This document shows, one piece after another, positions 1 through 4,994 of a stretch of DNA of 6,787 nucleotides; positions within the stretch are counted from its first letter, which is position 1; each line of letters begins with the position of its first letter. The DNA is from Victivallales bacterium (GTDB lineage Bacteria > Verrucomicrobiota > Lentisphaeria > Oligosphaerales > Lenti-02), in NCBI GenBank assembly GCA_018648945.1, contig JABGQJ010000422.1:1-6787 (forward strand), written 5' to 3'. The translations under genes were made by a program, and so were the position numbers. Under the pieces are notes generated by a model, which saw nothing but the letters and a program-made list of their open reading frames with translations, made no database searches and had not been told where the DNA came from.

Positions 1-17
1 GGCATTCGGGCTGGCCC

Positions 18-64
18 CGTTCCCTGCGTGCCTTCCTTCGGGGCGGCGAGCCCGCAAGGGAACG
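18..64 (-). terminator. Inverted repeat directly after the beta-helix gene, possible terminator
   Basis: CGTTCCC at 18-24 pairs with GGGAACG at 58-64, and the pairing continues as TGCG (25-28) with CGCA (53-56) across a single bulged A at 57. This gives about 11 paired bases around a 24-base loop. The repeat begins two bases beyond the TAG stop of the beta-helix gene, which is where an operon terminator would sit. There is no T-run after the stem on the minus strand, so intrinsic termination is not proven. It could instead be an RNA 3'-end stabiliser or an intergenic palindrome. Confidence 0.4.
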
Positions 65-65
65 T

Positions 66-1835
66 CTACTTGCCCAGCGTTCCGAGCTTCACCCCAGGGA
101 TCTCGCCCTTGGGGTAGCAGCCCATCTTGAGTGCCGGGCTGTCGGCGGGGATGCGGAAGTCGCGGGTCAGGTAGTCGCCAAAAACAAAGGGCACCACGCG
201 GCCCTGCCGCTCCAGCCCGAGCTCGGCGGCGAGCGGGGCAAGAGCGACATACTTCGCATGGTCACGCCAGGAGCAGCCCCACTGGAACAGGCCCTGCGGT
301 GCGGCGATGGCATAGAGGTTCCCATCCAGGACGAGGGAGAGAGACTCCAAGTCCTTCGGCGCTGGCGTTTTGCCATCGCGGTCCTTGTACTTGGCAGCGA
401 TATCGTCCTTCGGGGCGGCTCCCTTTGCGGCGGGCTTCCGGCGCGCGCTGGTCTTGGGCCAGTAGCGGCCATCGGTCACATCGAACCAACCGCCTACCTG
501 TAGATTCTGGTTGTAGGCGATGACGTTGTTGCGGATGGTATTGTCGTGGTTCCAGACCTTCACCCCCTTGGTGCCGTCGATAAGCGGGGTGGAGCGGTTC
601 TGTTCGCGGAACTGGAAGCCCTCGCGGTTCCCGATCAGCAGATTGCGTTCGATGACGCAGTTGGGCGAACTGGACAGCGAGATGCCGCCATCGGCACCCC
701 AGGCTCCGAAGCGCGCTCCGAAACCATTGCCGATGATCACATTGTCATGGGCATACAGGGAGTAGGAAATCTCGTAGAAGATGCCTGCTTGCTCGTTATC
801 AGCGATGAGGCAGTTGCGCACGACGCACTTCTCATTGCCGATATCGAACCAGATGCCGTTGCCGCGATTGCCGATGAAGCGCGATTTCTCGATCACCAGT
901 CCGCGACAGAGCGCGAGCTTGTTGCCCCCGGCTTCCCAGTTCCGGTTCCAGCCCTTGGTGTTGTTATTGCGGACCTCGCAGTCGGTCATCAACGTGCGAT
1001 GCGCCGCCCCCGCGCCAAACCCCATCTGTCCGTTGTCCAGGAACTGACAGCGCCGAATCACCATGTCCTGGCCGCCAAACCTGGCCCCGATGGAATTCGT
1101 CTTCTCGAACACGCAGTCCTCGATCACGCTGCCCTTGCCCCGGAAGGAGGCCGCCGCCTGCTGCGCCCGGTTGGCGGCGTAGCGGAAGCGGATGCCGCGT
1201 ACCTGCACGTAAGCGCCCTTGCTCTGCCAGAGCACGGACCGTGACGAGGCCTCGACCAAGCAGCGGCCCTTTGCGGCCACATCCCGGTTTCCCCGATCCC
1301 ACAGATAGAGGCGCTTGGCCTCGGTATCCACGTAGAAGGTGCCCCGGCTCATCTTCGCCCGGTCGAGCACTTGGAGGAGCGGGTAGTTGTTCACGAACAC
1401 CTGCTCGCAACGTCCGATCATGGCGTGGCGGTCGTCACTGGGATGTGCGTTGGTCTTCGTCCAGGTGACAAAGCGGTGTGGCCAGGCTGTGCTGACGATT
1501 GCCCCCTCGCCTTCCTCCTTCTGCCACTCGGTCAGCGCGTCGGCCCCGGTCACCACCACGCGGGCGGCGGGCGCAGGCTCGAAGCGGATCGGGGAGGCCT
1601 CCGTACCATTGGTCTCGATCACTACCGACTCGCGGTAGACGCCACTGCCGATGACCACGCGGTCCCCCGCCTGCACGACACTCGCGGCGTGGGCGATGGT
1701 CAGGAAGGGCGCGTCTGCCGTGCCCGCATTTTCATCCGATGCCGCCGGGTGCCGCTGCGCGACATGGTAGTCGCGGGCCAGCGCGGCGCTACTGATAGAA
1801 ACCACTACATAGACAAGCCGTTGGAGATATCGCAT
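66..1835 (-). CDS. Secreted right-handed parallel beta-helix repeat protein
   Basis: This 589-residue protein is predicted to be exported. A signal peptide covers about residues 1-20 (basic start, hydrophobic core, cleavage after AALA). Residues 22-75 match the usual opening of DUF1565/pectate-lyase-like beta-helix proteins: a YHVA strand, an APFLTI segment, then QAGDRVVIGSGVYRE. From about 205 to 445 come successive coils, each with a hydrophobic V-I strand followed by an Asn/Gly turn (for example VIEDCVFEKTN, VIRRCQFLDNGQ, VVRNCLIADNEQAG, VIERNLLIGNREG). This is the ladder pattern of parallel beta-helix repeats. Residues 461-497 form a Lys/Ala/Pro-rich, low-complexity insert before a final mixed domain ending near 575. 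Known members bind or cleave polysaccharides, but no catalytic set can be assigned from sequence alone. The start is supported by AGGGA seven bases upstream. It is the last gene of a four-gene cluster, 30 bases after its neighbour. Fold is confident; enzymatic activity is unknown. Confidence 0.88.
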   Translation of the reverse strand: MRYLQRLVYVVVSISSAALARDYHVAQRHPAASDENAGTADAPFLTIAHAASVVQAGDRVVIGSGVYRESVVIETNGTEASPIRFEPAPAARVVVTGADALTEWQKEEGEGAIVSTAWPHRFVTWTKTNAHPSDDRHAMIGRCEQVFVNNYPLLQVLDRAKMSRGTFYVDTEAKRLYLWDRGNRDVAAKGRCLVEASSRSVLWQSKGAYVQVRGIRFRYAANRAQQAAASFRGKGSVIEDCVFEKTNSIGARFGGQDMVIRRCQFLDNGQMGFGAGAAHRTLMTDCEVRNNNTKGWNRNWEAGGNKLALCRGLVIEKSRFIGNRGNGIWFDIGNEKCVVRNCLIADNEQAGIFYEISYSLYAHDNVIIGNGFGARFGAWGADGGISLSSSPNCVIERNLLIGNREGFQFREQNRSTPLIDGTKGVKVWNHDNTIRNNVIAYNQNLQVGGWFDVTDGRYWPKTSARRKPAAKGAAPKDDIAAKYKDRDGKTPAPKDLESLSLVLDGNLYAIAAPQGLFQWGCSWRDHAKYVALAPLAAELGLERQGRVVPFVFGDYLTRDFRIPADSPALKMGCYPKGEIPGVKLGTLGK

Positions 1836-1865
1836 GTCAGTTTCCCTACGCTTGGGGTTCTGGCG

Positions 1866-2366
1866 CTACTCGCCCTTGCCTGCTCCGTCCTTGGCCAGAA
1901 TGGCCTTAGCCTCGGCTTTGCTGATCTTCTCCAGCTTCACGATGGGGCGTTCCGGGAAGGACGACCGGTTCTTCGTCACGTAGTCGTGCCGCCAGTGCAG
2001 CCGCACATAGTCGCCTTCTTTGAGACCGCGAACGGCTTCCAGGATCTTCGGGTCACCTTTCGGTTTTCTGTGGAAGTCGCTGACCTGAATGTGGTAGGAC
2101 TTCTGCTTGCCGCCATACTTCCCATGCTGCTTGTAGTGGGTGTATTCCACGATCTTGAAGGTCGCGAACTCCCCGGAATCGCCGCAGTCCTTGGGACACG
2201 CGGCGGTGCGGCCCCGGCACTGCCGGAAGGCAACGCTCTCCAGCACAGCAAGCGTCTCATGCTCGGCCAGCAATTCCCGACCGTCGGGCCTCGGCGGACG
2301 CGCCCCGGTTGGCGAAACAAACGCCAGCACCATGATCGCTGCAAGAGCCGTCGTGATTGTCCTCAT
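1866..2366 (-). CDS. Small secreted Cys-containing protein of unknown function
   Basis: This 166-residue protein is not recognised as a named family. A start at 2366 is preferred over an upstream in-frame one at 2423. The start at 2366 gives a clean signal peptide (MRTITTALAAIMVLAF, cleavage near residue 22) and has AAGGA nine bases upstream. The 2423 start would overlap the preceding gene and bury the signal. The mature part contains a Cys cluster, C50-x6-C57-x3-C61, followed by SGEFATFKIVEYTHY. Residues 91-100 read YHIQVSDFHR, and residues 118-130 (GDYVRLHWRHDYV) look like an exposed beta-strand segment. The C-terminus (146-166) is Lys/Ala-rich. The alternating beta pattern with GDYV could suggest a small beta-barrel (OB-like) fold, but that is speculation. 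The clustered cysteines could form disulfides or hold a metal. It lies between the lipoprotein and beta-helix genes and is probably co-transcribed with them. Confidence 0.75.
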   Translation of the reverse strand: MRTITTALAAIMVLAFVSPTGARPPRPDGRELLAEHETLAVLESVAFRQCRGRTAACPKDCGDSGEFATFKIVEYTHYKQHGKYGGKQKSYHIQVSDFHRKPKGDPKILEAVRGLKEGDYVRLHWRHDYVTKNRSSFPERPIVKLEKISKAEAKAILAKDGAGKGE

Positions 2367-2375
2367 CTGTAGGTT

Positions 2376-2380
2376 TCCTT
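2376..2380 (-). promoter_or_regulatory. Shine-Dalgarno site deciding the 2366 start
   Basis: On the minus strand this reads AAGGA, nine bases before the ATG at 2366. It supports the shorter start, which begins directly with a signal peptide, over the in-frame ATG at 2423 inside the end of the preceding gene. Confidence 0.65.
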
Positions 2381-2407
2381 GGTCAGCTTGGCCAGCCGCA
2401 GGGCCAG

Positions 2408-2875
2408 TCACTCGAAGTGGCACTCGATGATGCGCTCAACATAGCTCAGTTCCGCCAGGGAACGAAGGACGGAGCGGAAGTCCTTCTGGTGCGTGGAGCC
2501 GATGCACAGGCACTGCTCCTTGGTCGCACCGATGCGCCCGCGGGAACCGGGCATGAATTGCACGGTAGAGTCGATGGCCTTGACCTCGGCCTTGCAGGCG
2601 TCGGTGTTTGGAATGCAGAACTCGTAGGAGACCGCCACTTTGCCATTGGCGGGGCCGCGCAGACCCGCTGTGTCGAGCTTGTCCAGGTCCAATTCGACCT
2701 TCGCCAATGGGTCGGGACGGGGGACCGGGAGGGGCTTCTTGGGTTGCTCCTGGGCCTGCTCCCCGGCTGCCTTCTGGGCCTGCTCGGGGGGGGCCTCATC
2801 GACCCGTTCTGGCGGCCGCGAACAGGATACGCAGAGAGCGAGAAGTGTGGCAAGAAATGCGTGTGATGTGGTCAT
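2408..2875 (-). CDS. Putative lipoprotein with Cys-rich C-terminal domain, unknown function
   Basis: This 155-residue protein is not recognised as a named family. Residues 1-17 form a hydrophobic export signal ending LALCVS-C18, a plausible but atypical lipobox because position -3 is Cys rather than Leu. Acylation at C18 would tether it to a membrane. Residues 20-57 are a Pro/Glu/Gln/Lys-rich, disordered-looking tether with an EQAQ near-repeat. The folded part (about 58-155) holds five cysteines: C87, C94, the CLC pair C122/C124, and C152. It also contains IDSTVQFMPGSRGRIG at 101-116 and ends with YVERIIECHFE. Five cysteines in an exported domain suggest disulfides or a bound metal. The start at 2875 has GAGGG eight bases upstream, overlapping the TGA of the preceding gene. 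Translation is therefore probably coupled to the acyltransferase. A run of eight C on the coding strand encodes part of A28-P29-P30. Confidence 0.75.
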   Translation of the reverse strand: MTTSHAFLATLLALCVSCSRPPERVDEAPPEQAQKAAGEQAQEQPKKPLPVPRPDPLAKVELDLDKLDTAGLRGPANGKVAVSYEFCIPNTDACKAEVKAIDSTVQFMPGSRGRIGATKEQCLCIGSTHQKDFRSVLRSLAELSYVERIIECHFE

Positions 2876-2883
2876 CCGTTCAT

Positions 2884-2888
2884 CCCTC
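2884..2888 (-). promoter_or_regulatory. Shine-Dalgarno site overlapping the upstream stop codon
   Basis: On the minus strand the sequence reads GAGGG, eight bases before the lipoprotein ATG. It shares two bases with the TGA stop (2887-2889) of the acyltransferase gene. A terminating ribosome would sit on this site, which favours translational coupling. Confidence 0.6.
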
Positions 2889-3642
2889 AGTCGTCTCTCT
2901 CGGCCACGAAGAACAGGGGATTCTCGCGCATTTTGGCGATGACCGGCTCCTTGAGCAGCCGCGTGTGGATCACCTGGGTCTCCGCCGCCAGCACCTGGCC
3001 GGAGACAATCAGTCCATCGACGCCAAGTTCGGCGATGCGGTCGTAGCGCTGGACCCAGCCAGCGAAGCCGTGCGTTCGGTAGGTCTTCCGGTAGGTCCTG
3101 CCAGTGGCATCGGTGATGGCATAGGAGCAGTCACCGCCGAAGAGATAGGGGGGCTCGGTGAACTCTTCCAGTGCGTGCATGGTGGTGTTGCAGAGCAAGC
3201 CACAGCCCAGCATGACGATCTTGGCATCCATACCGAGCAGTCGATGCAGCGGGGAATGCGGGCCGCATGGCGTCGTGTCCAGTTCGTGATCGCGGAACAG
3301 CTGCGCCACCGCCGGGCCCACGCCGCTGATCGAGTGTGTGGGATGCACCGAACGCACCGTGCCCGGACGTTGCCGGAAGTACTCCGGCAGGGCCCCCACA
3401 TTCGATGGGCTGGCAAGGGTGCTGTGGATGTCCTTCGGCTGCTGTTTGTAGCTCAGGGCCGGAAGGAGAAGCGTGCCCTCTGGGCCAAGTGCCCGCAAGA
3501 ACCCCTGCACGACCGTCTCCGCCTGAACCCGTGGTTCGCCCAGCGACCGGAGCGACGAGTGCACCAGCACCACATCCCCCGGGTCCACGCCAAGCTTGCC
3601 CAGGTCCTCGGCGATCCTCGCCACCGTCTGTTGTTCGTTCAT
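2887..3642 (-). CDS. AAC(3)-family (antibiotic_NAT) N-acetyltransferase-like protein
   Basis: This 251-residue protein resembles the aminoglycoside N(3)-acetyltransferase fold family, whose members transfer an acyl group from CoA to an amine. A family-typical opening with VHSSLRSLG lies at 27-35 and a Gly-Thr-Leu-Leu-Pro strand at 56-61. RSVHPTHSISGVG is at 97-109, and GCGLLCNTTMHALEE at 146-160 matches the conserved N-T-S/T-x-H-x-x-E motif (N152, T153, T154, H156, E159). The length is close to the usual 250-280. No signal peptide is seen, so it should be cytoplasmic. The start at 3642 is chosen because AAGGA lies five bases upstream and a sigma70-like promoter sits just beyond. An in-frame start at 3699 would lie inside that promoter. 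Within the motif, the segment before NTT is Leu-Leu-Cys rather than the polar residues common in resistance enzymes. Sitting in an operon of exported proteins, it more likely acylates a cell-made amine or sugar than an antibiotic. That role is inferred. Confidence 0.87.
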   Translation of the reverse strand: MNEQQTVARIAEDLGKLGVDPGDVVLVHSSLRSLGEPRVQAETVVQGFLRALGPEGTLLLPALSYKQQPKDIHSTLASPSNVGALPEYFRQRPGTVRSVHPTHSISGVGPAVAQLFRDHELDTTPCGPHSPLHRLLGMDAKIVMLGCGLLCNTTMHALEEFTEPPYLFGGDCSYAITDATGRTYRKTYRTHGFAGWVQRYDRIAELGVDGLIVSGQVLAAETQVIHTRLLKEPVIAKMRENPLFFVAERDD

Positions 3643-3647
3643 CGTGG

Positions 3648-3652
3648 TCCTT
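3648..3652 (-). promoter_or_regulatory. Shine-Dalgarno site for the AAC(3)-like gene
   Basis: On the minus strand the sequence reads AAGGA, five bases before the ATG at 3642. It supports this start over the in-frame upstream candidate at 3699. Confidence 0.65.
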
Positions 3653-3689
3653 GCGCTCGGTCTGAATCCACAGGTCGTGCCAGTCCCTG

Positions 3690-3718
3690 AGCGTACCATC
3701 GCCCTCGGCCTCAGTCAA
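3690..3718 (-). promoter_or_regulatory. Sigma70-type promoter for the minus-strand cluster
   Basis: On the minus strand there is TTGACT (3718-3713), a spacer of exactly 17 bases, then TACGCT (3695-3690). The -35 box matches TTGACA at five of six positions. The -10 box keeps the T, A and final T of TATAAT. Transcription would start near 3683, giving a leader of about 40 bases that contains the AAGGA site. It is the only good promoter-like pair I see ahead of this four-gene cluster. Confidence 0.55.
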
Positions 3719-3784
3719 CCCCTCGGGCCGCCCGCCTGTTCTGGCCCACATGACGATGGTCGCCAAGGGCTCCGCCTGCCGCTT

Positions 3785-3909
3785 GCGGGGCGTTGCGCCG
3801 TCCCTTCAGGACTCACGCTCTTTCGCGACCCGGACCTAGGACTGCGCTCCGCTACGTCCTAGGCTATGCTGTGCTGTGCCCTTGGCACACTGGGAACGCG
3901 GTACCCGCG
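3785..3909. repeat. Array of four short hairpins in the intergenic region
   Basis: Four inverted repeats follow one another. GTCC-CTTCA-GGAC has a 4-bp stem near the left edge. CCTAGGAC (3835-3842) pairs with GTCCTAGG (3856-3863). TGTGCC (3875-3880) pairs with GGCACA (3884-3889) around CTT. CGCGG (3897-3901) pairs with CCGCG (3905-3909) around TAC. There is no plausible gene here. From memory, the arrangement (short hairpin, long palindrome, a CTATGCTGTGCTGTG link, another short hairpin) resembles intergenic repeats scattered through several environmental bacterial genomes. I could not check copies elsewhere. The block may act as a transcript-end structure for convergent or divergent RNAs, or may be a REP-like mobile palindrome. 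Confidence 0.6.
3835..3863 (-). repeat. 29-base palindromic element, copy 1
   Basis: A perfect 8-bp stem (CCTAGGAC with GTCCTAGG) encloses a 13-base loop (3843-3855) that itself contains GCG and CGC three bases apart. Read on the minus strand, it matches copy 2 at 3999-4027 at 24 of 29 positions. Confidence 0.75.
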
Positions 3910-4119
3910 CGCTCAGGACAATCCATGCCCGAACGGCTCGTGCAATCTGGCAGAGCCCCTCCGCACCGCGCAAGTCCCAAAGGGCCGCTGCAACCTGGCC
4001 TGGGACGGAGCGAAGCGCAGTCCCGGGTGGGGACCGACTTGCGGGCGAGGCCTGAAGCGACGGCGCAATCTTCGGCGCGCGTAGTCATGTTCTGAAGGCA
4101 GGACCTACCCGCGTTCCCA
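3891..4119. repeat. Intergenic unit bounded by TGGGAACGCGG-type inverted repeats
   Basis: TGGGAACGCGGTA at 3891-3903 is repeated inverted as TACCCGCGTTCCCA at 4106-4119. The only difference is one extra G in the second copy. The roughly 229-base unit between them contains palindromic element copy 2 and a further inverted pair, CGCAAGTC at 3969-3976 with GACTTGCG at 4036-4043, which encloses that element. Short open frames across this block look composition-driven and have no recognisable domains or good ribosome sites, so I treat it as noncoding. No convincing target-site duplication flanks the ends. It could be a MITE-like or REP-cluster unit, or a structured RNA. Neither is shown. Confidence 0.5.
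3999..4027 (+). repeat. 29-base palindromic element, copy 2
   Basis: CCTGGGAC (3999-4006) pairs with GTCCCGGG (4020-4027) with one T-G wobble, around a 13-base loop. It is an inverted copy of the element at 3835-3863. Of the five differences, an A-T pair has become G-C at the fourth stem pair, so pairing is kept. Confidence 0.75.
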
Positions 4120-4129
4120 TCACCTTCCC

Positions 4130-4158
4130 TTGCAGGTCGGCGACTGACACGGCACAGT
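4130..4158 (+). promoter_or_regulatory. Weak candidate promoter for the metallopeptidase cluster
   Basis: TTGCAG (4130-4135) and CACAGT (4153-4158) are 17 bases apart, about 65 bases before the metallopeptidase start. Each box matches the sigma70 consensus at only three positions, so this is the best candidate in the spacer rather than a confident call. A small hairpin (CTGGG 4162-4166 with CCCAG 4173-4177) would lie in the start of the leader. Confidence 0.22.
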
Positions 4159-4223
4159 CTGCTGGGGTTCTTCCCAGGCGGGGAGGCGCCGATCCACCAG
4201 TAGCCCACAGCTCAGGGGCATGC

Positions 4224-4994
4224 ATGACAACCCTACGAATCGCGGTGCTCAGTATGGTCTGCGCCCTTTGCATGGCCGCTCCTCCGACCTTCGAGCCGAC
4301 CTCGGCCTATGAGTTGCAGGACATCGAAGGCTGGCCCGTTCATGTGAATCGGGCGATGCTCACCTCGGGCGACCCGATCCATGCGGCGGCCCTGAAGGAA
4401 CTCCAGACCCAGCTCTACCGGATCAACCGGGTCGTGCCCAAACCCGCCTTGGCTGAACTGCACAAGATCGGCATCTGGTTCGAAGCCAAGAGCACGGTGG
4501 TCTGCGCCTGCCATCACCCGTCGAGGAAGTGGCTGGTAGAGAACGGGTTCAACCCGGAGAAGGCCAAATGCATCGAGCTGGGCAACCCGGCGAACTTCGT
4601 CAACTGGACCCGGCATACGCAGCCGTGGATGCTGATGCACGAACTCGCCCATGGCTACCAGCAGCGCGCTTTAGGCTACAAGCACCCGGAGTTGCTGGCG
4701 GCCTACAAGAACGCGGTGGAGAGCAAGATCTACGACTCCGTGCTGTTCATTGGCGGGCGGAAGAAGCGGGCCTACGCGCTCAACAACCAGATGGAGTACT
4801 TCGCCGAGCTCACCGAGGCCTACTTCGGCAGGAACGACTTCTATCCCTTCGTGCGAGCGGAGATCAAGCAGCACGATCCCCAGGGCTACAAGCTGCTCAG
4901 GAAGGTGTGGGAGAAGGGGCACGCTCGTCCCGACAGCAAACCCAAGAACAAGCCAGCCGCCGAAAGGCGAGCTCCTGAAGAGGAATCCCGATGA
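4224..4994 (+). CDS. Secreted gluzincin zinc metallopeptidase (HELAH), M34/ATLF-like
   Basis: This 256-residue protein is predicted to be exported. Residues 1-19 form a short signal (MTTLRIAVLSMVCALCMA). The zinc site is clear: H139-E140-L-A-H143 within MLMHELAHGYQ, where E140 would be the catalytic base. Downstream is NNQMEYFAELTEAYFG, where E191 (or E195) would be the third ligand, 48-52 residues after the second His. The E-Y/F-F-A-E signature and its spacing recall the anthrax lethal-factor-like (M34/ATLF) gluzincins, although the sequence is far shorter than lethal factor. An unusual CACHH sits at 94-98 in the N-terminal half. The tail (236-256) is Lys/Pro/Glu-rich and probably disordered. 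AGGGG five bases upstream supports the start, with a competing out-of-frame ATG at 4220. Its TGA overlaps the next ATG by four bases, so the two genes are probably co-translated. Protease class is fairly sure; substrate is unknown. Confidence 0.82.
   Translation: MTTLRIAVLSMVCALCMAAPPTFEPTSAYELQDIEGWPVHVNRAMLTSGDPIHAAALKELQTQLYRINRVVPKPALAELHKIGIWFEAKSTVVCACHHPSRKWLVENGFNPEKAKCIELGNPANFVNWTRHTQPWMLMHELAHGYQQRALGYKHPELLAAYKNAVESKIYDSVLFIGGRKKRAYALNNQMEYFAELTEAYFGRNDFYPFVRAEIKQHDPQGYKLLRKVWEKGHARPDSKPKNKPAAERRAPEEESR
4980..4984 (+). promoter_or_regulatory. Shine-Dalgarno site for the DUF4838-like gene
   Basis: GAGGA lies six bases before the ATG at 4991, inside the last codons of the metallopeptidase gene. 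With the ATGA overlap it fixes the start of the downstream reading frame. Confidence 0.65.

Noticed and set aside
546..1244. Plus-strand open frame of 232 codons
   Set aside because: It is the mirror of the repetitive beta-helix coils. Its Ala/Asp/Val-rich translation is explained by the opposite strand.
1371..2372. Plus-strand open frame of 333 codons
   Set aside because: It runs antisense through the end of the beta-helix gene and the small secreted gene, and it has no ribosome site or domain.
2367..2423. Longer start for the small secreted protein at 2423
   Set aside because: It would overlap the preceding gene by 16 bases and put 19 polar residues before the signal peptide. The ATG at 2366 has its own AAGGA.
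2887..3642. Antibiotic resistance determinant
   Set aside because: The fold family is shared, but the genomic setting has no mobile element or other resistance gene, and the motif differs from typical resistance enzymes. I keep only the family-level call.
2608..3690. Plus-strand open frame of 360 codons
   Set aside because: It lies opposite the lipoprotein and AAC(3)-like genes, crosses their boundary, and its translation is Arg/His-rich with no motif.
3131..3766. Minus-strand frame starting at 3766 with a protein-like beginning
   Set aside because: The first 40 codons look plausible, but the frame then overlaps the AAC(3)-like gene out of phase. The same DNA holds a good promoter and leader, which explains it better than a gene remnant.
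3864..4208. Small open frames on both strands across the intergenic block
   Set aside because: They read through palindromic repeats, have no Shine-Dalgarno site of note, and their Arg/Pro/Cys-rich products look like repeat-derived artefacts.
3643..4223. CRISPR array or tRNA/riboswitch in the long spacer
   Set aside because: The repeats are inverted pairs, not regularly spaced direct repeats. I found no cloverleaf or known aptamer core by eye.
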